Positions 18,471 through 28,606 of a DNA stretch of 64,000 nucleotides are shown piece by piece. The position numbers and the translations under genes are program-made. The stretch covers positions 482,901 through 546,900 of the forward strand of contig NZ_RDBL01000006.1 of the NCBI RefSeq assembly GCF_008042035.1. Direction: 5' to 3'. Every line of letters starts with the position of its first letter. The first letter of the stretch is position 1. This DNA is from Streptomyces sp. col6. GTDB lineage: Bacteria; Actinomycetota; Actinomycetes; Streptomycetales; Streptomycetaceae. The notes beneath the pieces were generated by a model. That model saw only the letters and a program-made list of their open reading frames with translations, had not been told where the DNA came from and did no database searches.

Positions 18471-18851
18471 ATGGCACGCGTTTCAGGTGTTGACATCCCG
18501 CGCGAAAAGCGCGTGGAGGTTGCCCTCACCTACGTCTTCGGTATCGGGCGCACCCGGTCCAAGGAGATCCTCGCCACCACCGGCGTGAACCCGAACACCC
18601 GCGTTCGTGACCTGGCCGAAGAGGACCTGGTCAAGATCCGCGAGTACGTGGACGCCAACCTCCGCACCGAGGGTGACCTCCGCCGCGAGATCCAGGCCGA
18701 CATCCGCCGCAAGGTCGAGATCGGCTGCTACCAGGGTCTCCGTCACCGCCGCGGTCTTCCGGTCCACGGCCAGCGCACCAGCACCAACGCCCGTACCCGC
18801 AAGGGTCCGCGTCGCGCGATCGCCGGCAAGAAGAAGCCGGGCAAGAAGTAG
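18471..18851 (+). CDS. rpsM: 30S ribosomal protein S13
   Basis: 126 residues, [20 protein letters not shown], helix-hairpin-helix [18 protein letters not shown], and the basic tail [20 protein letters not shown] that contacts the P-site tRNA. The 194-base gap before it (18277-18470) shows no gene or clear promoter. First gene of the alpha cluster. Confidence 0.98.
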   Translation: MARVSGVDIPREKRVEVALTYVFGIGRTRSKEILATTGVNPNTRVRDLAEEDLVKIREYVDANLRTEGDLRREIQADIRRKVEIGCYQGLRHRRGLPVHGQRTSTNARTRKGPRRAIAGKKKPGKK

Positions 18852-18956
18852 TCCTCAGCGGACGCACTGCGAGCGACCGGAATCCCGGGGCTCCGCAGCA
18901 ACCAGCGGTCTTCGCTGTAGGACCGATCACCTCCCCTCTCCATCTGGAGTCAAGAC

Positions 18957-19361
18957 ATGCCCCCCAAGGGTCGTCAGGGCGCAGCCAAGAAGGTGCGTCG
19001 CAAGGAAAAGAAGAACGTCGCTCACGGCCACGCGCACATCAAGAGCACGTTCAACAACACGATCGTCTCGATCACGGACCCCTCGGGCAACGTGATCTCC
19101 TGGGCCTCCGCCGGCCACGTCGGCTTCAAGGGCTCGCGCAAGTCCACCCCCTTCGCCGCGCAGATGGCCGCCGAGTCGGCCGCCCGCCGCGCGCAGGAGC
19201 ACGGCATGCGCAAGGTCGACGTCTTCGTGAAGGGTCCGGGCTCCGGCCGCGAGACCGCGATCCGCTCCCTCCAGGCCACGGGTCTTGAGGTCGGTTCGAT
19301 CCAGGACGTCACCCCGACGCCGCACAACGGCTGCCGTCCGCCGAAGCGTCGCCGCGTCTGA
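18957..19361 (+). CDS. rpsK: 30S ribosomal protein S11
   Basis: 134 residues with [40 protein letters not shown] and the C-terminal [17 protein letters not shown]11 shapes the platform at the Shine-Dalgarno cleft. In this lineage rpsD does not follow; rpoA comes next. Confidence 0.98.
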   Translation: MPPKGRQGAAKKVRRKEKKNVAHGHAHIKSTFNNTIVSITDPSGNVISWASAGHVGFKGSRKSTPFAAQMAAESAARRAQEHGMRKVDVFVKGPGSGRETAIRSLQATGLEVGSIQDVTPTPHNGCRPPKRRRV

Positions 19362-19404
19362 TCCGTCACGGCCGGTGACGGCCGTGCGTCAGTAGCGCCG
19401 GGTC

Positions 19405-19438
19405 CGGGCGGTACATCTCTTCGGAGGCGTACCGCCCG
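19405..19438 (+). terminator. hairpin in the rpsK-rpoA gap
   Basis: CGGGCGGTAC/GTACCGCCCG, a 10-bp perfect stem with a 14-base loop. It may attenuate read-through into rpoA. Just downstream TTGTTA (19444-19449) with ATAGTG at a 17-base spacer is a possible rpoA promoter. Confidence 0.5.
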
Positions 19439-19499
19439 TACCCTTGTTACATCTGTCGGGCATCAAATAGTGGGTGCCCACGACTGAAGGATTCACATC

Positions 19500-20522
19500 A
19501 TGCTGATCGCTCAGCGTCCGTCGCTGACCGAAGAGGTCGTCGACGAGTTCCGCTCCCGGTTCGTCATCGAGCCGCTGGAGCCGGGCTTCGGTTACACCCT
19601 CGGCAACTCCCTGCGTCGCACGCTCCTCTCCTCGATCCCGGGTGCCGCTGTCACCAGCATCCGCATCGACGGTGTCCTGCACGAGTTCACCACCGTGCCG
19701 GGCGTCAAGGAGGACGTGACCGACCTCATCCTCAACATCAAGCAGCTGGTCGTCTCCTCGGAGCACGACGAGCCGGTCGTGATGTACCTGCGCAAGCAGG
19801 GCCCCGGCCTGGTCACCGCCGCGGACATCGCGCCGCCGGCCGGTGTCGAGGTGCACAACCCGGACCTGGTCCTGGCCACGCTGAACGGCAAGGGCAAGCT
19901 GGAGATGGAGCTGACCGTCGAGCGCGGTCGCGGCTACGTCTCCGCCGTCCAGAACAAGCAGGCGGGCCAGGAGATCGGCCGTATCCCGGTCGACTCCATC
20001 TACTCGCCGGTGCTCAAGGTCACGTACAAGGTCGAGGCGACCCGTGTCGAGCAGCGCACCGACTTCGACAAGCTGATCGTCGACGTCGAGACCAAGCAGG
20101 CCATGCGTCCGCGTGACGCCATGGCGTCGGCCGGTAAGACCCTGGTCGAGCTGTTCGGTCTGGCGCGCGAGCTCAACATCGACGCCGAGGGCATCGACAT
20201 GGGCCCGTCGCCGACGGACGCCGCGCTCGCGGCGGACCTGGCGCTGCCGATCGAGGAGCTGGAGCTCACGGTCCGCTCGTACAACTGCCTCAAGCGCGAG
20301 GGCATCCACTCGGTGGGCGAGCTGGTGGCCCGCTCCGAGGCGGACCTGCTCGACATCCGCAACTTCGGTGCGAAGTCGATCGACGAGGTCAAGGCGAAGC
20401 TGGCCGGTATGGGCCTGGCGCTGAAGGACTCGCCTCCCGGGTTCGACCCGACCGCCGCCGCCGACGCCTTCGGCGCCGACGACGACGCGGACGCCGGTTT
20501 CGTGGAGACCGAGCAGTACTAG
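19500..20522 (+). CDS. rpoA: RNA polymerase alpha subunit
   Basis: 340 residues. N-terminal dimerisation domain with [21 protein letters not shown]-terminal domain (about 245-315) with [20 protein letters not shown] and [20 protein letters not shown], which contacts UP elements and activators. It ends in an acidic tail rich in Asp/Ala. The ATG follows GAAGGA. Two copies of the 25-bp element lie between it and rplQ. Confidence 0.98.
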   Translation: MLIAQRPSLTEEVVDEFRSRFVIEPLEPGFGYTLGNSLRRTLLSSIPGAAVTSIRIDGVLHEFTTVPGVKEDVTDLILNIKQLVVSSEHDEPVVMYLRKQGPGLVTAADIAPPAGVEVHNPDLVLATLNGKGKLEMELTVERGRGYVSAVQNKQAGQEIGRIPVDSIYSPVLKVTYKVEATRVEQRTDFDKLIVDVETKQAMRPRDAMASAGKTLVELFGLARELNIDAEGIDMGPSPTDAALAADLALPIEELELTVRSYNCLKREGIHSVGELVARSEADLLDIRNFGAKSIDEVKAKLAGMGLALKDSPPGFDPTAAADAFGADDDADAGFVETEQY

Positions 20523-20582
20523 TACGCCTCCCGGCTGGGGTGCGCCTGCTTGAAGGGGTGCCCCGGTCCGGGCGAGGGCTTT

Positions 20583-20607
20583 GTCCTCAATCGCCGGACG
20601 GGCTTGG
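20583..20607 (+). repeat. dispersed 25-bp element, copy 2
   Basis: GTCCTCAATCGCCGGACGGG plus CTTGG. First of two direct copies 45 bases apart in the rpoA-rplQ gap. Confidence 0.85.
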
Positions 20608-20627
20608 TCTGGTCCGGCTGAGGCGCT

Positions 20628-20652
20628 GTCCTCAATCGCCGGACGGGCTTGA
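20628..20652 (+). repeat. dispersed 25-bp element, copy 3
   Basis: GTCCTCAATCGCCGGACGGG plus CTTGA. Second direct copy in the rpoA-rplQ gap. Confidence 0.85.
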
Positions 20653-20750
20653 ATTGTCCGGCGCGATCACACACTTCCGCTCGGCGGCCGCCGGGTGGGA
20701 ACTGACATCGGTACCTGATACGGCCGGTGCAGCACACAAGGAGAAAACCC

Positions 20751-21227
20751 ATGCCGAAGCCCGCCAAGGGTGCCCGTCTGGGCGGCAGCGCCGCGCACGA
20801 GAAGCTTCTTCTCAACAACCTCGCGAAGTCGCTGTTCGAGCACGGCCGCATCACCACGACCGAGGCCAAGGCTCGCCGCCTGCGTCCGGTCGCGGAGCGT
20901 TTCATCACCAAGGCGAAGAAGGGCGACATCCACAACCGTCGCCTGGTGCTGCAGTCGATCACGGACAAGGGCGTCGTCCACACGCTCTTCACCGAGATCG
21001 CCCCGCGGTACGAGAACCGCCCCGGTGGTTACACCCGCATCACCAAGATCGGCAACCGTCGTGGCGACAACGCCCCGATGGCCGTCATCGAGCTGGTCGA
21101 GGCGCTGACCGTGGCGCAGCAGGCCACCGGTGAGGCCGAGGCCGCCACCAAGCGTGCGGTCAAGGAAGACGCGGCCAAGAAGGACGAGACCCCGGTCGAG
21201 TCCGTCGAGGACGCGCAGGACGCCTGA
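20751..21227 (+). CDS. rplQ: 50S ribosomal protein L17 with C-terminal extension
   Basis: 158 residues; the core (1-120) has [40 protein letters not shown] and [15 protein letters not shown] charged tail of about 35 residues ([19 protein letters not shown] and on) extends past the family core, common in actinobacteria. ATG 20751 has AAGGAG seven bases before it, so the earlier in-frame ATG at 20727 is rejected. Confidence 0.97.
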   Translation: MPKPAKGARLGGSAAHEKLLLNNLAKSLFEHGRITTTEAKARRLRPVAERFITKAKKGDIHNRRLVLQSITDKGVVHTLFTEIAPRYENRPGGYTRITKIGNRRGDNAPMAVIELVEALTVAQQATGEAEAATKRAVKEDAAKKDETPVESVEDAQDA

Positions 21228-21243
21228 GCGTTCCGGAACCACT

Positions 21244-21285
21244 GAACGGGTCCGCATCTCCCTCCGGGGCGGTGCGGGCCCGTTC
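21244..21285 (+). terminator. terminator after rplQ
   Basis: GAACGGGTCCGCA pairs with TGCGGGCCCGTTC through one G-T wobble (13 bp), with a 16-base loop. It ends the ribosomal superoperon just before truA. Confidence 0.7.
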
Positions 21286-21315
21286 GGCTGTGCGGGATCT
21301 TGAGAGGATGCGCTG

Positions 21316-22170
21316 GTGAGTGACGAGGTGGAGCCCGGCTTCGTACGGGTACGGCTGGACCTGGCCTATGACGGCAAGGACTTCTCGGGCTGGGCGAAGC
21401 AGACCGCCCGGCGGACGGTCCAGGGGGAGATCGAGGACGCGCTGCGGACCGTGACCCGCTCCTCGCGCACGTACGACCTGACGGTGGCCGGCCGCACCGA
21501 CGCCGGGGTGCACGCCCGGGGCCAGGTCGCCCATGTGGACCTGCCGGCCGAGGTGTGGGCCGAGCACGAGGAGAAGCTGCTGCGGCGGCTGGCCGGGCGG
21601 ATGGCGCCCGATGTGCGGGTGTGGCGGATCGCGGAGGCGCCGACGGGGTTCAACGCCCGGTTCTCCGCGCTGTGGCGCCGGTACGCGTACCGCATCGCCG
21701 ACCGCCCCGGCGGCGTCGACCCTCTGGTGCGGGGCCATGTGCTCTGGCACGACCGCCCGCTTGACGTGGCCGCGATGAACGCCGCCGCGGCCCGGATGAC
21801 CGGGGAGCACGACTTCGCCGCGTACTGCAAGAAGCGCGAGGGCGCGACGACGATCCGGACGCTCCAGAAGCTGCACTGGGTGCGGGACGAGGAGACCGGG
21901 ATCATCACCGGGACCGTGCAGGCAGACGCCTTCTGCCACAACATGGTGCGGGCCCTGGTCGGCGCGATGCTGTTCGTGGGCGACGGGCGGCGCCCCGACC
22001 CGTGGCCGGCCGAGGTGCTGGCGGCCGGGGTGCGCGACCCCGGGGTGCACGTGGTGCGCCCGCACGGGCTGACGCTGGAGGAGGTCGCGTACCCGGCGGA
22101 CGAGCTGCTGGCGGCACGGGCGCTGGAGGCCCGCAACGTGCGGTCGCTGCCGGGGACCGGGTGCTGCTAG
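21316..22170 (+). CDS. truA: tRNA pseudouridine synthase A
   Basis: 284 residues. The catalytic aspartate is D62 in [24 protein letters not shown] and [14 protein letters not shown] are typical. It isomerises uridines 38-40 in tRNA anticodon arms. GTG 21316 is the best start (weak GAGG nearby). It follows rplQ as in many bacteria and is convergent with the next gene, from which it is separated by 19 bases. Confidence 0.95.
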   Translation: MSDEVEPGFVRVRLDLAYDGKDFSGWAKQTARRTVQGEIEDALRTVTRSSRTYDLTVAGRTDAGVHARGQVAHVDLPAEVWAEHEEKLLRRLAGRMAPDVRVWRIAEAPTGFNARFSALWRRYAYRIADRPGGVDPLVRGHVLWHDRPLDVAAMNAAAARMTGEHDFAAYCKKREGATTIRTLQKLHWVRDEETGIITGTVQADAFCHNMVRALVGAMLFVGDGRRPDPWPAEVLAAGVRDPGVHVVRPHGLTLEEVAYPADELLAARALEARNVRSLPGTGCC

Positions 22171-22189
22171 GCCGTACGTCGTGCGGGCC

Positions 22190-23053
22190 CTACGTCGTGG
22201 TGAGGTTCGCGGCGGCCGACGCCTGGACCTCGCCGCGGTGGCGGATCCGGCGGAACGTGTAGTCGGTGAGGTCGTCGCCGGTGGTGTAGACGTTCTTGTC
22301 GGCCTCGGTGACGTTCCCGCCGACGGTGAAGCCGCCGACCGTGAAGTACGCGTACCGGCCGTACGAGTTCGCCGTGCGGCGGCAGATCACGCCGTCGCGG
22401 CAGAAGACCGGAACGCCCGACCCGCTCAGCGAGGCCAGCCCGCCGGTCGCCAGCCGCGCGGTCCGCTTCGCCCGGTCCTCCGTGTCGAAGACCGCGATGC
22501 CCACGGTGACCGCCACACCGTCCCGGCTGTACGTGGCCCGGATGACCTGGTCGCAGCCGTTGGCGGTGAGGATCGCGCCCAGCGCGCCCTGGGTGGCCGC
22601 CGCGCACTGCTTCGTGCGGTGGGTCGCGCCCCTGGCGTACGTACGGCCTGCGGCGGTCAGCTTGTCGTCGGGGAAGAAGGCGTCGACGTCGACCGGCAGC
22701 CGGTCCTTCTTCACGTCGGCGATGTAGTCCCGGGGGTCCGGCGGGGGCGGGGGCGCCACCGAGGAGAAGGACGGCTCGGGAGCGGGCAGCTCGCTGGGCA
22801 GGTCGTCCGCCGTGGGCAGCTCGCTCGCGTGCTTCCCGGCGCCCTTGCCGGAGCCGTCGCCGTTCGCCGAGACGACCGCGGTCGCCACGAGCGCGGCGAC
22901 CGCCGCGGTGGCGAGCGCGCCGCCGCCGATGAGCAGCCACTTCTTGCGCCTGGCACGGGCCGCCGACGCCTCGGCGAGCGCCTCCCAGTCGGGAGTCCCG
23001 CCGTTCCCGGGCCCCTCGGAGGGTCCCCCGTCCCCAAAGCTCATGCCGCGCAT
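22190..23053 (-). CDS. single-pass membrane protein with extracytoplasmic domain, function unknown
   Basis: 287 residues. The cytoplasmic N-terminus is Gly/Pro-rich, followed by RARRKK and one membrane segment (LLIGGGALATAAVAALVATA). Then comes a Pro/Ser/Glu-rich linker and an outer domain of about 190 residues, with paired cysteines (KQCAAAT with NGCDQV; FCRDGVICRR). I do not recognise the outer domain. ATG 23053 has GGGAGG seven bases upstream; ATG 23044 is an alternative. A lone gene, convergent with truA. Confidence 0.8.
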   Translation of the reverse strand: MRGMSFGDGGPSEGPGNGGTPDWEALAEASAARARRKKWLLIGGGALATAAVAALVATAVVSANGDGSGKGAGKHASELPTADDLPSELPAPEPSFSSVAPPPPPDPRDYIADVKKDRLPVDVDAFFPDDKLTAAGRTYARGATHRTKQCAAATQGALGAILTANGCDQVIRATYSRDGVAVTVGIAVFDTEDRAKRTARLATGGLASLSGSGVPVFCRDGVICRRTANSYGRYAYFTVGGFTVGGNVTEADKNVYTTGDDLTDYTFRRIRHRGEVQASAAANLTTT

Positions 23054-23112
23054 CCTAGAGCCTCCCGTAAACCGGTTGGGTGCACGCTCTGCGGCCCGTG
23101 ACAATGCTCTGC

Positions 23113-24732
23113 ATGGGACATCTCGAAGCAGGCCACCTGGAGTACTACCTACCGGACGGGCGGGTGCTGCTCGGCGACGCCTCGTTCCGGGTGGCCGACG
23201 GTGCCGTGGTCGCCCTCGTCGGGGCGAACGGCGCCGGCAAGACCACGCTGCTGCGGCTGCTCGCCGGGGAGCTCCAGCCGCACGGCGGCTCGGTGTCCGT
23301 GAGCGGCGGGCTCGGCGTGATGCGGCAGTTCGTGGGCTCGGTGCGCGACGAGCGCACGGTCCGCGACCTGCTGGTCTCCGTCGCTCAGCCGCGTATCCGG
23401 GAGGCCGCACTCGCCGTCGACCGGGCCGAGGAGCGCATCCTCACCGTCGACGACGAGGCCGCGCAGATGGCGTACGCGCAGGCGCTGAGCGACTGGGCGG
23501 AGGTGCGGGGCTACGAGGCCGAGACGCTCTGGGACATGTGCACCATGGCCGCGCTCGGCGTCCCGTACGAGAAGGCGCAGTGGCGCGAGGTGCGCACGCT
23601 GTCCGGCGGTGAGCAGAAGCGGCTGGTCCTGGAGGCGCTGCTGCGCGGGCCCGACGAGGTGCTGCTGCTCGACGAGCCGGACAACTATCTGGACGTCCCC
23701 GGCAAGCGGTGGCTGGAGGAGCGGCTGAAGGAGACCCGTAAGACGGTCCTCTTCGTCTCCCACGACCGGGAGCTGCTGTCCCGGGCCGCGCAGAAGATCG
23801 TCAGCGTGGAGCCGGGCCCGGCCGGCAGCGACGTCTGGGTCCACGGCGGCGGCTTCGACACGTACCACCAGGCCCGCAAGGAGCGCTTCGCCCGCTTCGA
23901 GGAGCTGCTGCGGCGCTGGGAGGAGGAGCACAAGCGGCTGAGGGCGCTCGTGCTGCGGCTGCGCCAGCAGGCGGCGATCAGCCCCGACATGGCGAGCCGC
24001 TACCACGCGATGCAGACCCGCTTCCGGAAGTTCGAGGAGGCGGGCCCGCCGCCGGAGCCGCCGCGCGAGCAGGACATCCGGATGCGGCTGCGCGGCGGCC
24101 GGACCGGGGTGCGCGCGGTGACCTGCGCGCAGCTGGAGCTGACCGGCCTGATGAAGCCCTTCGACCTGGAGATCTTCTACGGGGAACGGGTCGCGGTCCT
24201 CGGCTCCAACGGCTCAGGCAAGTCCCACTTCCTGCGTCTCCTCGCGGGCGAGCCCGTCGCGCACACGGGGGAGTGGAAGCTGGGCGCCCGGGTCGTCCCC
24301 GGCCACTTCGCGCAGACCCACGCACACCCGGAGCTGCTGGGCCGCACGCTCGTCGACATCCTGTGGACGGAGCACGCCAGGGACCGGGGCGCGGCGATGT
24401 CCGTGCTGCGCCGCTACGAGCTGGAGCGGCAGGGGGACCAGCCGTTCGAGAAGCTGTCCGGTGGCCAGCAGGCCCGGTTCCAGATCCTGCTCCTGGAGCT
24501 GTCCGGCACGACCGCGCTGCTGCTCGACGAGCCGACGGACAACCTGGACCTGGAGTCGGCGGAGGCGCTGCAGGACGGTCTGGAGGCGTACGAGGGCACG
24601 GTGGTCGCGGTGACCCACGACCGGTGGTTCGCGAAGAGCTTCGACCGGTACCTGGTCTTCGGTTCGGACGGGGTCGTACGGGAGACGCCGGAGCCGGTGT
24701 GGGACGAGCGGCGGGTCGAGCGGGCGCGGTAG
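23113..24732 (+). CDS. ABC-F family ATPase (duplicated ABC domains, no membrane part)
   Basis: 539 residues. The first ABC domain has Walker A GANGAGKT (37-44), signature LSGGEQKR and Walker B VLLLDEPDN; the second has Walker A GSNGSGKS (about 364), LSGGQQAR and LLLDEPTDN. Between them is the charged linker typical of ABC-F proteins that bind the ribosomal E site. Members act in translation quality control or ribosome protection against antibiotics; which one cannot be told here. Note that the first Walker B reads DEPDN. ATG 23113 is chosen; 23104 is possible. Confidence 0.85.
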   Translation: MGHLEAGHLEYYLPDGRVLLGDASFRVADGAVVALVGANGAGKTTLLRLLAGELQPHGGSVSVSGGLGVMRQFVGSVRDERTVRDLLVSVAQPRIREAALAVDRAEERILTVDDEAAQMAYAQALSDWAEVRGYEAETLWDMCTMAALGVPYEKAQWREVRTLSGGEQKRLVLEALLRGPDEVLLLDEPDNYLDVPGKRWLEERLKETRKTVLFVSHDRELLSRAAQKIVSVEPGPAGSDVWVHGGGFDTYHQARKERFARFEELLRRWEEEHKRLRALVLRLRQQAAISPDMASRYHAMQTRFRKFEEAGPPPEPPREQDIRMRLRGGRTGVRAVTCAQLELTGLMKPFDLEIFYGERVAVLGSNGSGKSHFLRLLAGEPVAHTGEWKLGARVVPGHFAQTHAHPELLGRTLVDILWTEHARDRGAAMSVLRRYELERQGDQPFEKLSGGQQARFQILLLELSGTTALLLDEPTDNLDLESAEALQDGLEAYEGTVVAVTHDRWFAKSFDRYLVFGSDGVVRETPEPVWDERRVERAR

Positions 24733-24745
24733 CCGGGGACGCGTT

Positions 24746-24775
24746 TTGACCCGTCCGCGACCGGGCGGGTAGTCT
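24746..24775 (+). promoter_or_regulatory. probable vegetative promoter of rplM-rpsI
   Basis: TTGACC at 24746-24751 and TAGTCT at 24770-24775 with an 18-base spacer. This gives a leader of about 175 bases before rplM, in which no gene is seen. Confidence 0.65.
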
Positions 24776-24959
24776 CGATGTTTGTTATGCGTTCGGGCTG
24801 CGCCGTCATGGCGCGCGGAGCCCTTGCGCAGGTTCTCTGGAGCAGTTACCAGTGGCTCGCATACGGGCATCGTCCCGGCATTGTGCGCCCCAGCTGCATG
24901 ATCGCTTCAGAGGTGTCGTGTGTCTGGACCCCATCCACTGAAGAAGCGAAGGCTACGAA

Positions 24960-25403
24960 GTGCGTACGTACAGCCCCAAGCCCGGCGATGTGACTCGCCA
25001 GTGGCACATCATTGACGCTCAGGACATCGTCCTGGGCCGTCTCGCCACCACGGCTGCGAACCTCCTCCGAGGCAAGCACAAGGCGATCTACGCCCCCCAC
25101 ATGGACATGGGCGACTTCGTCATCATCATCAACGCCGACAAGGTTCACCTGTCCGGCAACAAGCGGACCCAGAAGATGGCCTACCGCCACTCCGGGTTCC
25201 CGGGCGGTCTGCGCTCCGTGCGCTACGACGACCTCCTCGCGAACAACCCCGAGAAGGCCGTCGAGAAGGCCATCAAGGGCATGATCCCCAAGAACTCCCT
25301 GGGCCGCCAGATGATCTCGAAGCTGAAGGTCTACGCGGGCGACCAGCACCCGCACGCTGCGCAGCAGCCGGTCCCGTACGAGATCACCCAGGTCGCGCAG
25401 TAG
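24960..25403 (+). CDS. rplM: 50S ribosomal protein L13
   Basis: 147 residues from GTG 24960, [20 protein letters not shown], with [18 protein letters not shown] and [21 protein letters not shown]13 is an early 50S assembly protein. GAAGG lies upstream of the GTG. Forms the standard operon with rpsI. Confidence 0.98.
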   Translation: MRTYSPKPGDVTRQWHIIDAQDIVLGRLATTAANLLRGKHKAIYAPHMDMGDFVIIINADKVHLSGNKRTQKMAYRHSGFPGGLRSVRYDDLLANNPEKAVEKAIKGMIPKNSLGRQMISKLKVYAGDQHPHAAQQPVPYEITQVAQ

Positions 25404-25448
25404 TTCCGGCCTCCCCCCAAAGACATAAAGAAAGATCTGAGGAGAATC

Positions 25449-25973
25449 GTGGCCGAGACCACTGTTGAGACCGCCGAGGGCACCGAGGGCGAGGAGACCT
25501 ACGCCGAGGTGACCACCTTCGAGTCGGAGGTCCCCGTCGAGGGTGAGTACACCTCCGAGTCGCTCGCCGGCCGCTTCGGCGACCCGCAGCCCGCCGCCGG
25601 CCTTGGCCGTCGCAAGAACGCCATCGCCCGCGTCCGGATCGTTCCGGGCACCGGCAAGTGGAAGATCAACGGGCGCACCCTCGAGAGCTACTTCCCGAAC
25701 AAGGTGCACCAGCAGGAAGTCAACGAGCCCTTCAAGGTGCTCGAGCTCGACGGCCGTTACGACGTCATCGCCCGCATCGCGGGTGGCGGCGTCTCGGGTC
25801 AGGCCGGCGCCCTGCGCCTCGGCGTGGCCCGCGCGCTGAACGAGGCGGACGTGGACAACAACCGCGCGACGCTGAAGAAGGCCGGCTTCCTCTCCCGCGA
25901 CGACCGTGCGGTCGAGCGCAAGAAGGCCGGTCTCAAGAAGGCCCGCAAGGCCCCGCAGTACAGCAAGCGCTAA
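25449..25973 (+). CDS. rpsI: 30S ribosomal protein S9 with acidic N-terminal extension
   Basis: 174 residues against about 130 in E. coli. The S9 core begins at [20 protein letters not shown] and ends in the invariant YSKR tail that touches the P-site tRNA. The first 50 residues are acidic and Thr/Glu-rich ([20 protein letters not shown]). GTG 25449 follows GAGGAG. Such extensions are usual in Streptomyces. Confidence 0.98.
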   Translation: MAETTVETAEGTEGEETYAEVTTFESEVPVEGEYTSESLAGRFGDPQPAAGLGRRKNAIARVRIVPGTGKWKINGRTLESYFPNKVHQQEVNEPFKVLELDGRYDVIARIAGGGVSGQAGALRLGVARALNEADVDNNRATLKKAGFLSRDDRAVERKKAGLKKARKAPQYSKR

Positions 25974-26000
25974 ACCGCCTGCTCATCCGCGTTACACGTT

Positions 26001-26040
26001 CGCCCCGGCGGCACACCTCGTGCTGCCGGGGCGTTCGTTT
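26001..26040 (+). terminator. terminator after rpsI
   Basis: CGCCCCGG/CCGGGGCG stem with an inner GCAC/GTGC pair, followed by TTCGTTTA. It lies about 30 bases after the stop. Confidence 0.8.
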
Positions 26041-26137
26041 ATCGACATCCTCGGGCATATAACGACATAAGGCGTTCATAGGCTTCTTGGTTGCATGATC
26101 TGACTTTTGCGTTTCGGAGCACTTTCGGAGGACACCA

Positions 26138-27496
26138 GTGGGACGACTCTTCGGCACGGACGGCGTGCGCGGCGTCGCCAATGCGGACCTGACGGCCGAG
26201 CTCGCGCTCGGCCTCTCGGTGGCCGCGGCGCACGTACTGGCCGAGGCGGGCACCTTCGAGGGCCATCGGCCGACGGCCGTGGTGGGCCGCGACCCACGCG
26301 CCTCCGGAGAGTTCCTGGAGGCCGCCGTCGTGGCCGGCCTCGCGAGCGCGGGCGTCGACGTCCTGCGGGTCGGCGTGCTGCCGACCCCGGCCGTCGCCTA
26401 CCTCACCGGCGCCCTGGGCGCCGACATCGGGGTCATGCTCTCCGCCAGCCACAACGCCATGCCGGACAACGGTGTCAAGTTCTTCGCGCGCGGCGGCCAC
26501 AAGCTCGCCGACGAGCTGGAGGACCGCATCGAGACGGTGTACGAGCAGCACCGCACCGGCGAGCCGTGGTCCCGCCCCACCGGCGCCGGCGTCGGCCGCG
26601 TCACCGACTACACCGAGGGCTTCGACCGCTACGTCGCCCACCTCATCGGCGTCCTGCCGAACCGGCTCGACGGTCTGAAGGTCGTCCTCGACGAGGCCCA
26701 CGGCGCCGCCGCCCGCGTCTCGCCCGAGGCGTTCGCCCGCGCCGGGGCCGAGGTCGTCACGATCGGCGCCGAGCCGGACGGGCTGAACATCAACGACGGC
26801 TGCGGCTCCACGCACCTGGGGCTGCTGCGCGCCGCCGTCGTCGAGCACGGCGCGCACCTGGGCATCGCGCACGACGGCGACGCCGACCGCTGCCTGGCCG
26901 TGGACGCGGCGGGCGAGGAGGTCGACGGCGACCAGATCCTCGCCGTGCTGGCCCTCGCCATGCGCGAGGCCGGCCAGCTGCGCGGCGACACCGTCGTCGG
27001 CACCGTGATGTCGAACCTCGGCTTCAAGATCGCCATGGAGCGGGAGGGCATCCAGCTCGTCCAGACCGCCGTCGGCGACCGCTACGTCCTGGAGTCGATG
27101 AAGGCCGAGGGCTACGCGCTGGGCGGCGAGCAGTCCGGCCACGTCATCGTCCTGGACCACGCCACGACCGGCGACGGCACGCTGACCGGCCTGATGCTGG
27201 CGGCCCGGGTCGCCGCGACGGGCCGCTCGCTCGCGGAGCTGGCCGGGGTCATGGAGCGCCTGCCGCAGGTCCTCGTCAACGTCCCGGACGTCGACAAGTC
27301 CCGCGTGAACACCTCGCAGGAGCTGGCCGCCGCCGTCACGGAGGCCGAACGCGAGCTGGGCGCCACCGGCCGCGTCCTGCTGCGCCCGTCGGGCACGGAG
27401 CCGCTGGTGCGGGTCATGGTCGAGGCGGCGGACATCGAGCAGGCGCGCGCGGTGGCCGGACAGCTGGCGGACGTGGTGAAGTCGGCGCTGGGCTAG
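26138..27496 (+). CDS. glmM: phosphoglucosamine mutase
   Basis: 452 residues. Phosphoserine loop [12 protein letters not shown] (S104), metal loop HDGDADR, sugar loop GGEQSGHVI and phosphate loop [12 protein letters not shown] are all present. It converts glucosamine-6-phosphate to glucosamine-1-phosphate for peptidoglycan precursors, working with GlmS encoded at 39373. GTG 26138 follows GGAGGA. Confidence 0.97.
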   Translation: MGRLFGTDGVRGVANADLTAELALGLSVAAAHVLAEAGTFEGHRPTAVVGRDPRASGEFLEAAVVAGLASAGVDVLRVGVLPTPAVAYLTGALGADIGVMLSASHNAMPDNGVKFFARGGHKLADELEDRIETVYEQHRTGEPWSRPTGAGVGRVTDYTEGFDRYVAHLIGVLPNRLDGLKVVLDEAHGAAARVSPEAFARAGAEVVTIGAEPDGLNINDGCGSTHLGLLRAAVVEHGAHLGIAHDGDADRCLAVDAAGEEVDGDQILAVLALAMREAGQLRGDTVVGTVMSNLGFKIAMEREGIQLVQTAVGDRYVLESMKAEGYALGGEQSGHVIVLDHATTGDGTLTGLMLAARVAATGRSLAELAGVMERLPQVLVNVPDVDKSRVNTSQELAAAVTEAERELGATGRVLLRPSGTEPLVRVMVEAADIEQARAVAGQLADVVKSALG

Positions 27497-27527
27497 TCCG
27501 GTTGCTGGGCTGGTCCGGTTGCGTAGA

Positions 27528-27560
27528 GGGGCGGGTGCGCGTGGGGCGCGCCCGCCCCTT
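27528..27560. terminator. bidirectional terminator between glmM and the DUF389 gene
   Basis: GGGGCGGGTGCGC pairs with GCGCGCCCGCCCC through one G-T wobble over 13 bp with a short loop; CTT follows. It serves two convergent genes. Confidence 0.75.
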
Positions 27561-27625
27561 CGCGCGTCCGGGGCGTGGGCCCGCGCCTCTCGCGCGGCCG
27601 GGTGGCCGGTGTGCCGCGCCCGCCC

Positions 27626-28588
27626 TCAGCGCGTCGGGGCCGTCGGCTTCGTGTGGGCCCGCTGGTGGTGGCGGGTCTTGCGCCACAGGGCCTTCTGGGC
27701 CAGCAGCGTCAGCGTGCCCGCGAGGACGATCCCGCCGAGGTTCGCCAGAAGCTGCTGCACGGACCCCGTCATCTGGCCGTAGTCGCGGTAGCTGAAGGCC
27801 ACCGCCGCGTTGGCCGCCGCCGGCACGGTCGTCACCGAGATCGCGACGCCGATCAGCGCCCCGGACTTGGCCGAGGTCAGGGAGAGCGTCCCCGCGACGC
27901 CCGCGAGGAACGCCACGACGAACGACATCCAGTCGGGCTGCCAGACGAACGCCGTATTGGGCCGCTTCCCCTCGATCATCGACATGTCGAACAGCCCGAA
28001 GGCGTCCATCAGCCAGGCGAAGCCGACCGTCAGCAGCATGGCCGCGGCGAACCCGCCGATCAGCGCCCACAGCGAGCGCCACACCAGGCGCGGAGCACGC
28101 TGCACCAGCGCCGTCGACACCCCGGCGAGCGGCCCGAACTCGGGGCCCACCGCCATCGCGCCCACGATCAGGATCGCGTTGTCCAGCATCACCCCGCAGG
28201 CGGCCAGCATCGTCGCGACCGCGAGGAACGCCACATAGGTGGCGCTGAACGTCGAGTCGTCGTGCGTGGCCTCGACCAGCTCCTCCCACAGCACCGCGTC
28301 CGAGCCCTCGCCCGGTGCGTCCTCCTCGGCCCGGTCGGCGCGCGCCGAGAGCGTCAGGTCCATGTTCTCGACGGTGATCGCCCCGAACTCGTCGAGCCCC
28401 ATCCGGCGCAGCGCCGCGATCAGCTCGTCGCCCGCCTCGCGCGCCACGTCGCACAGCACGATGTCCCCCACCGGGTCACGCGCGACCCCCGGCAGCACCG
28501 CGAGATGGGCGGTGCCGACGGTCCGCTCCAGCAGGTCCGTCACCCCGTCCGTGCGGTCTTCGGGCACGAGCAGGCGCAGATGCAGCAC
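27626..28588 (-). CDS. DUF389 membrane protein
   Basis: 320 residues. The soluble N-terminal part (1-115) is followed by about six membrane segments with the DUF389 signatures LDNAILIVGAMAVGPEFGPL and SAKSGALIGVAISVTTVPAA. The family's function is unknown. GTG 28588 with AAAGGA upstream; 18 bases after coaA, so probably the same transcript. The C-terminus is basic and cytoplasmic. Confidence 0.88.
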   Translation of the reverse strand: MLHLRLLVPEDRTDGVTDLLERTVGTAHLAVLPGVARDPVGDIVLCDVAREAGDELIAALRRMGLDEFGAITVENMDLTLSARADRAEEDAPGEGSDAVLWEELVEATHDDSTFSATYVAFLAVATMLAACGVMLDNAILIVGAMAVGPEFGPLAGVSTALVQRAPRLVWRSLWALIGGFAAAMLLTVGFAWLMDAFGLFDMSMIEGKRPNTAFVWQPDWMSFVVAFLAGVAGTLSLTSAKSGALIGVAISVTTVPAAANAAVAFSYRDYGQMTGSVQQLLANLGGIVLAGTLTLLAQKALWRKTRHHQRAHTKPTAPTR

Positions 28589-28606
28589 GGTGCATCCTTT
28601 CCGGGA

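Noticed and set aside
26040..26137. Promoter before glmM
   Set aside because: Several AT-richer words (TTGGTT, TTGCAT, TATAAC) occur but none pairs at 16-18 bases with a convincing partner.
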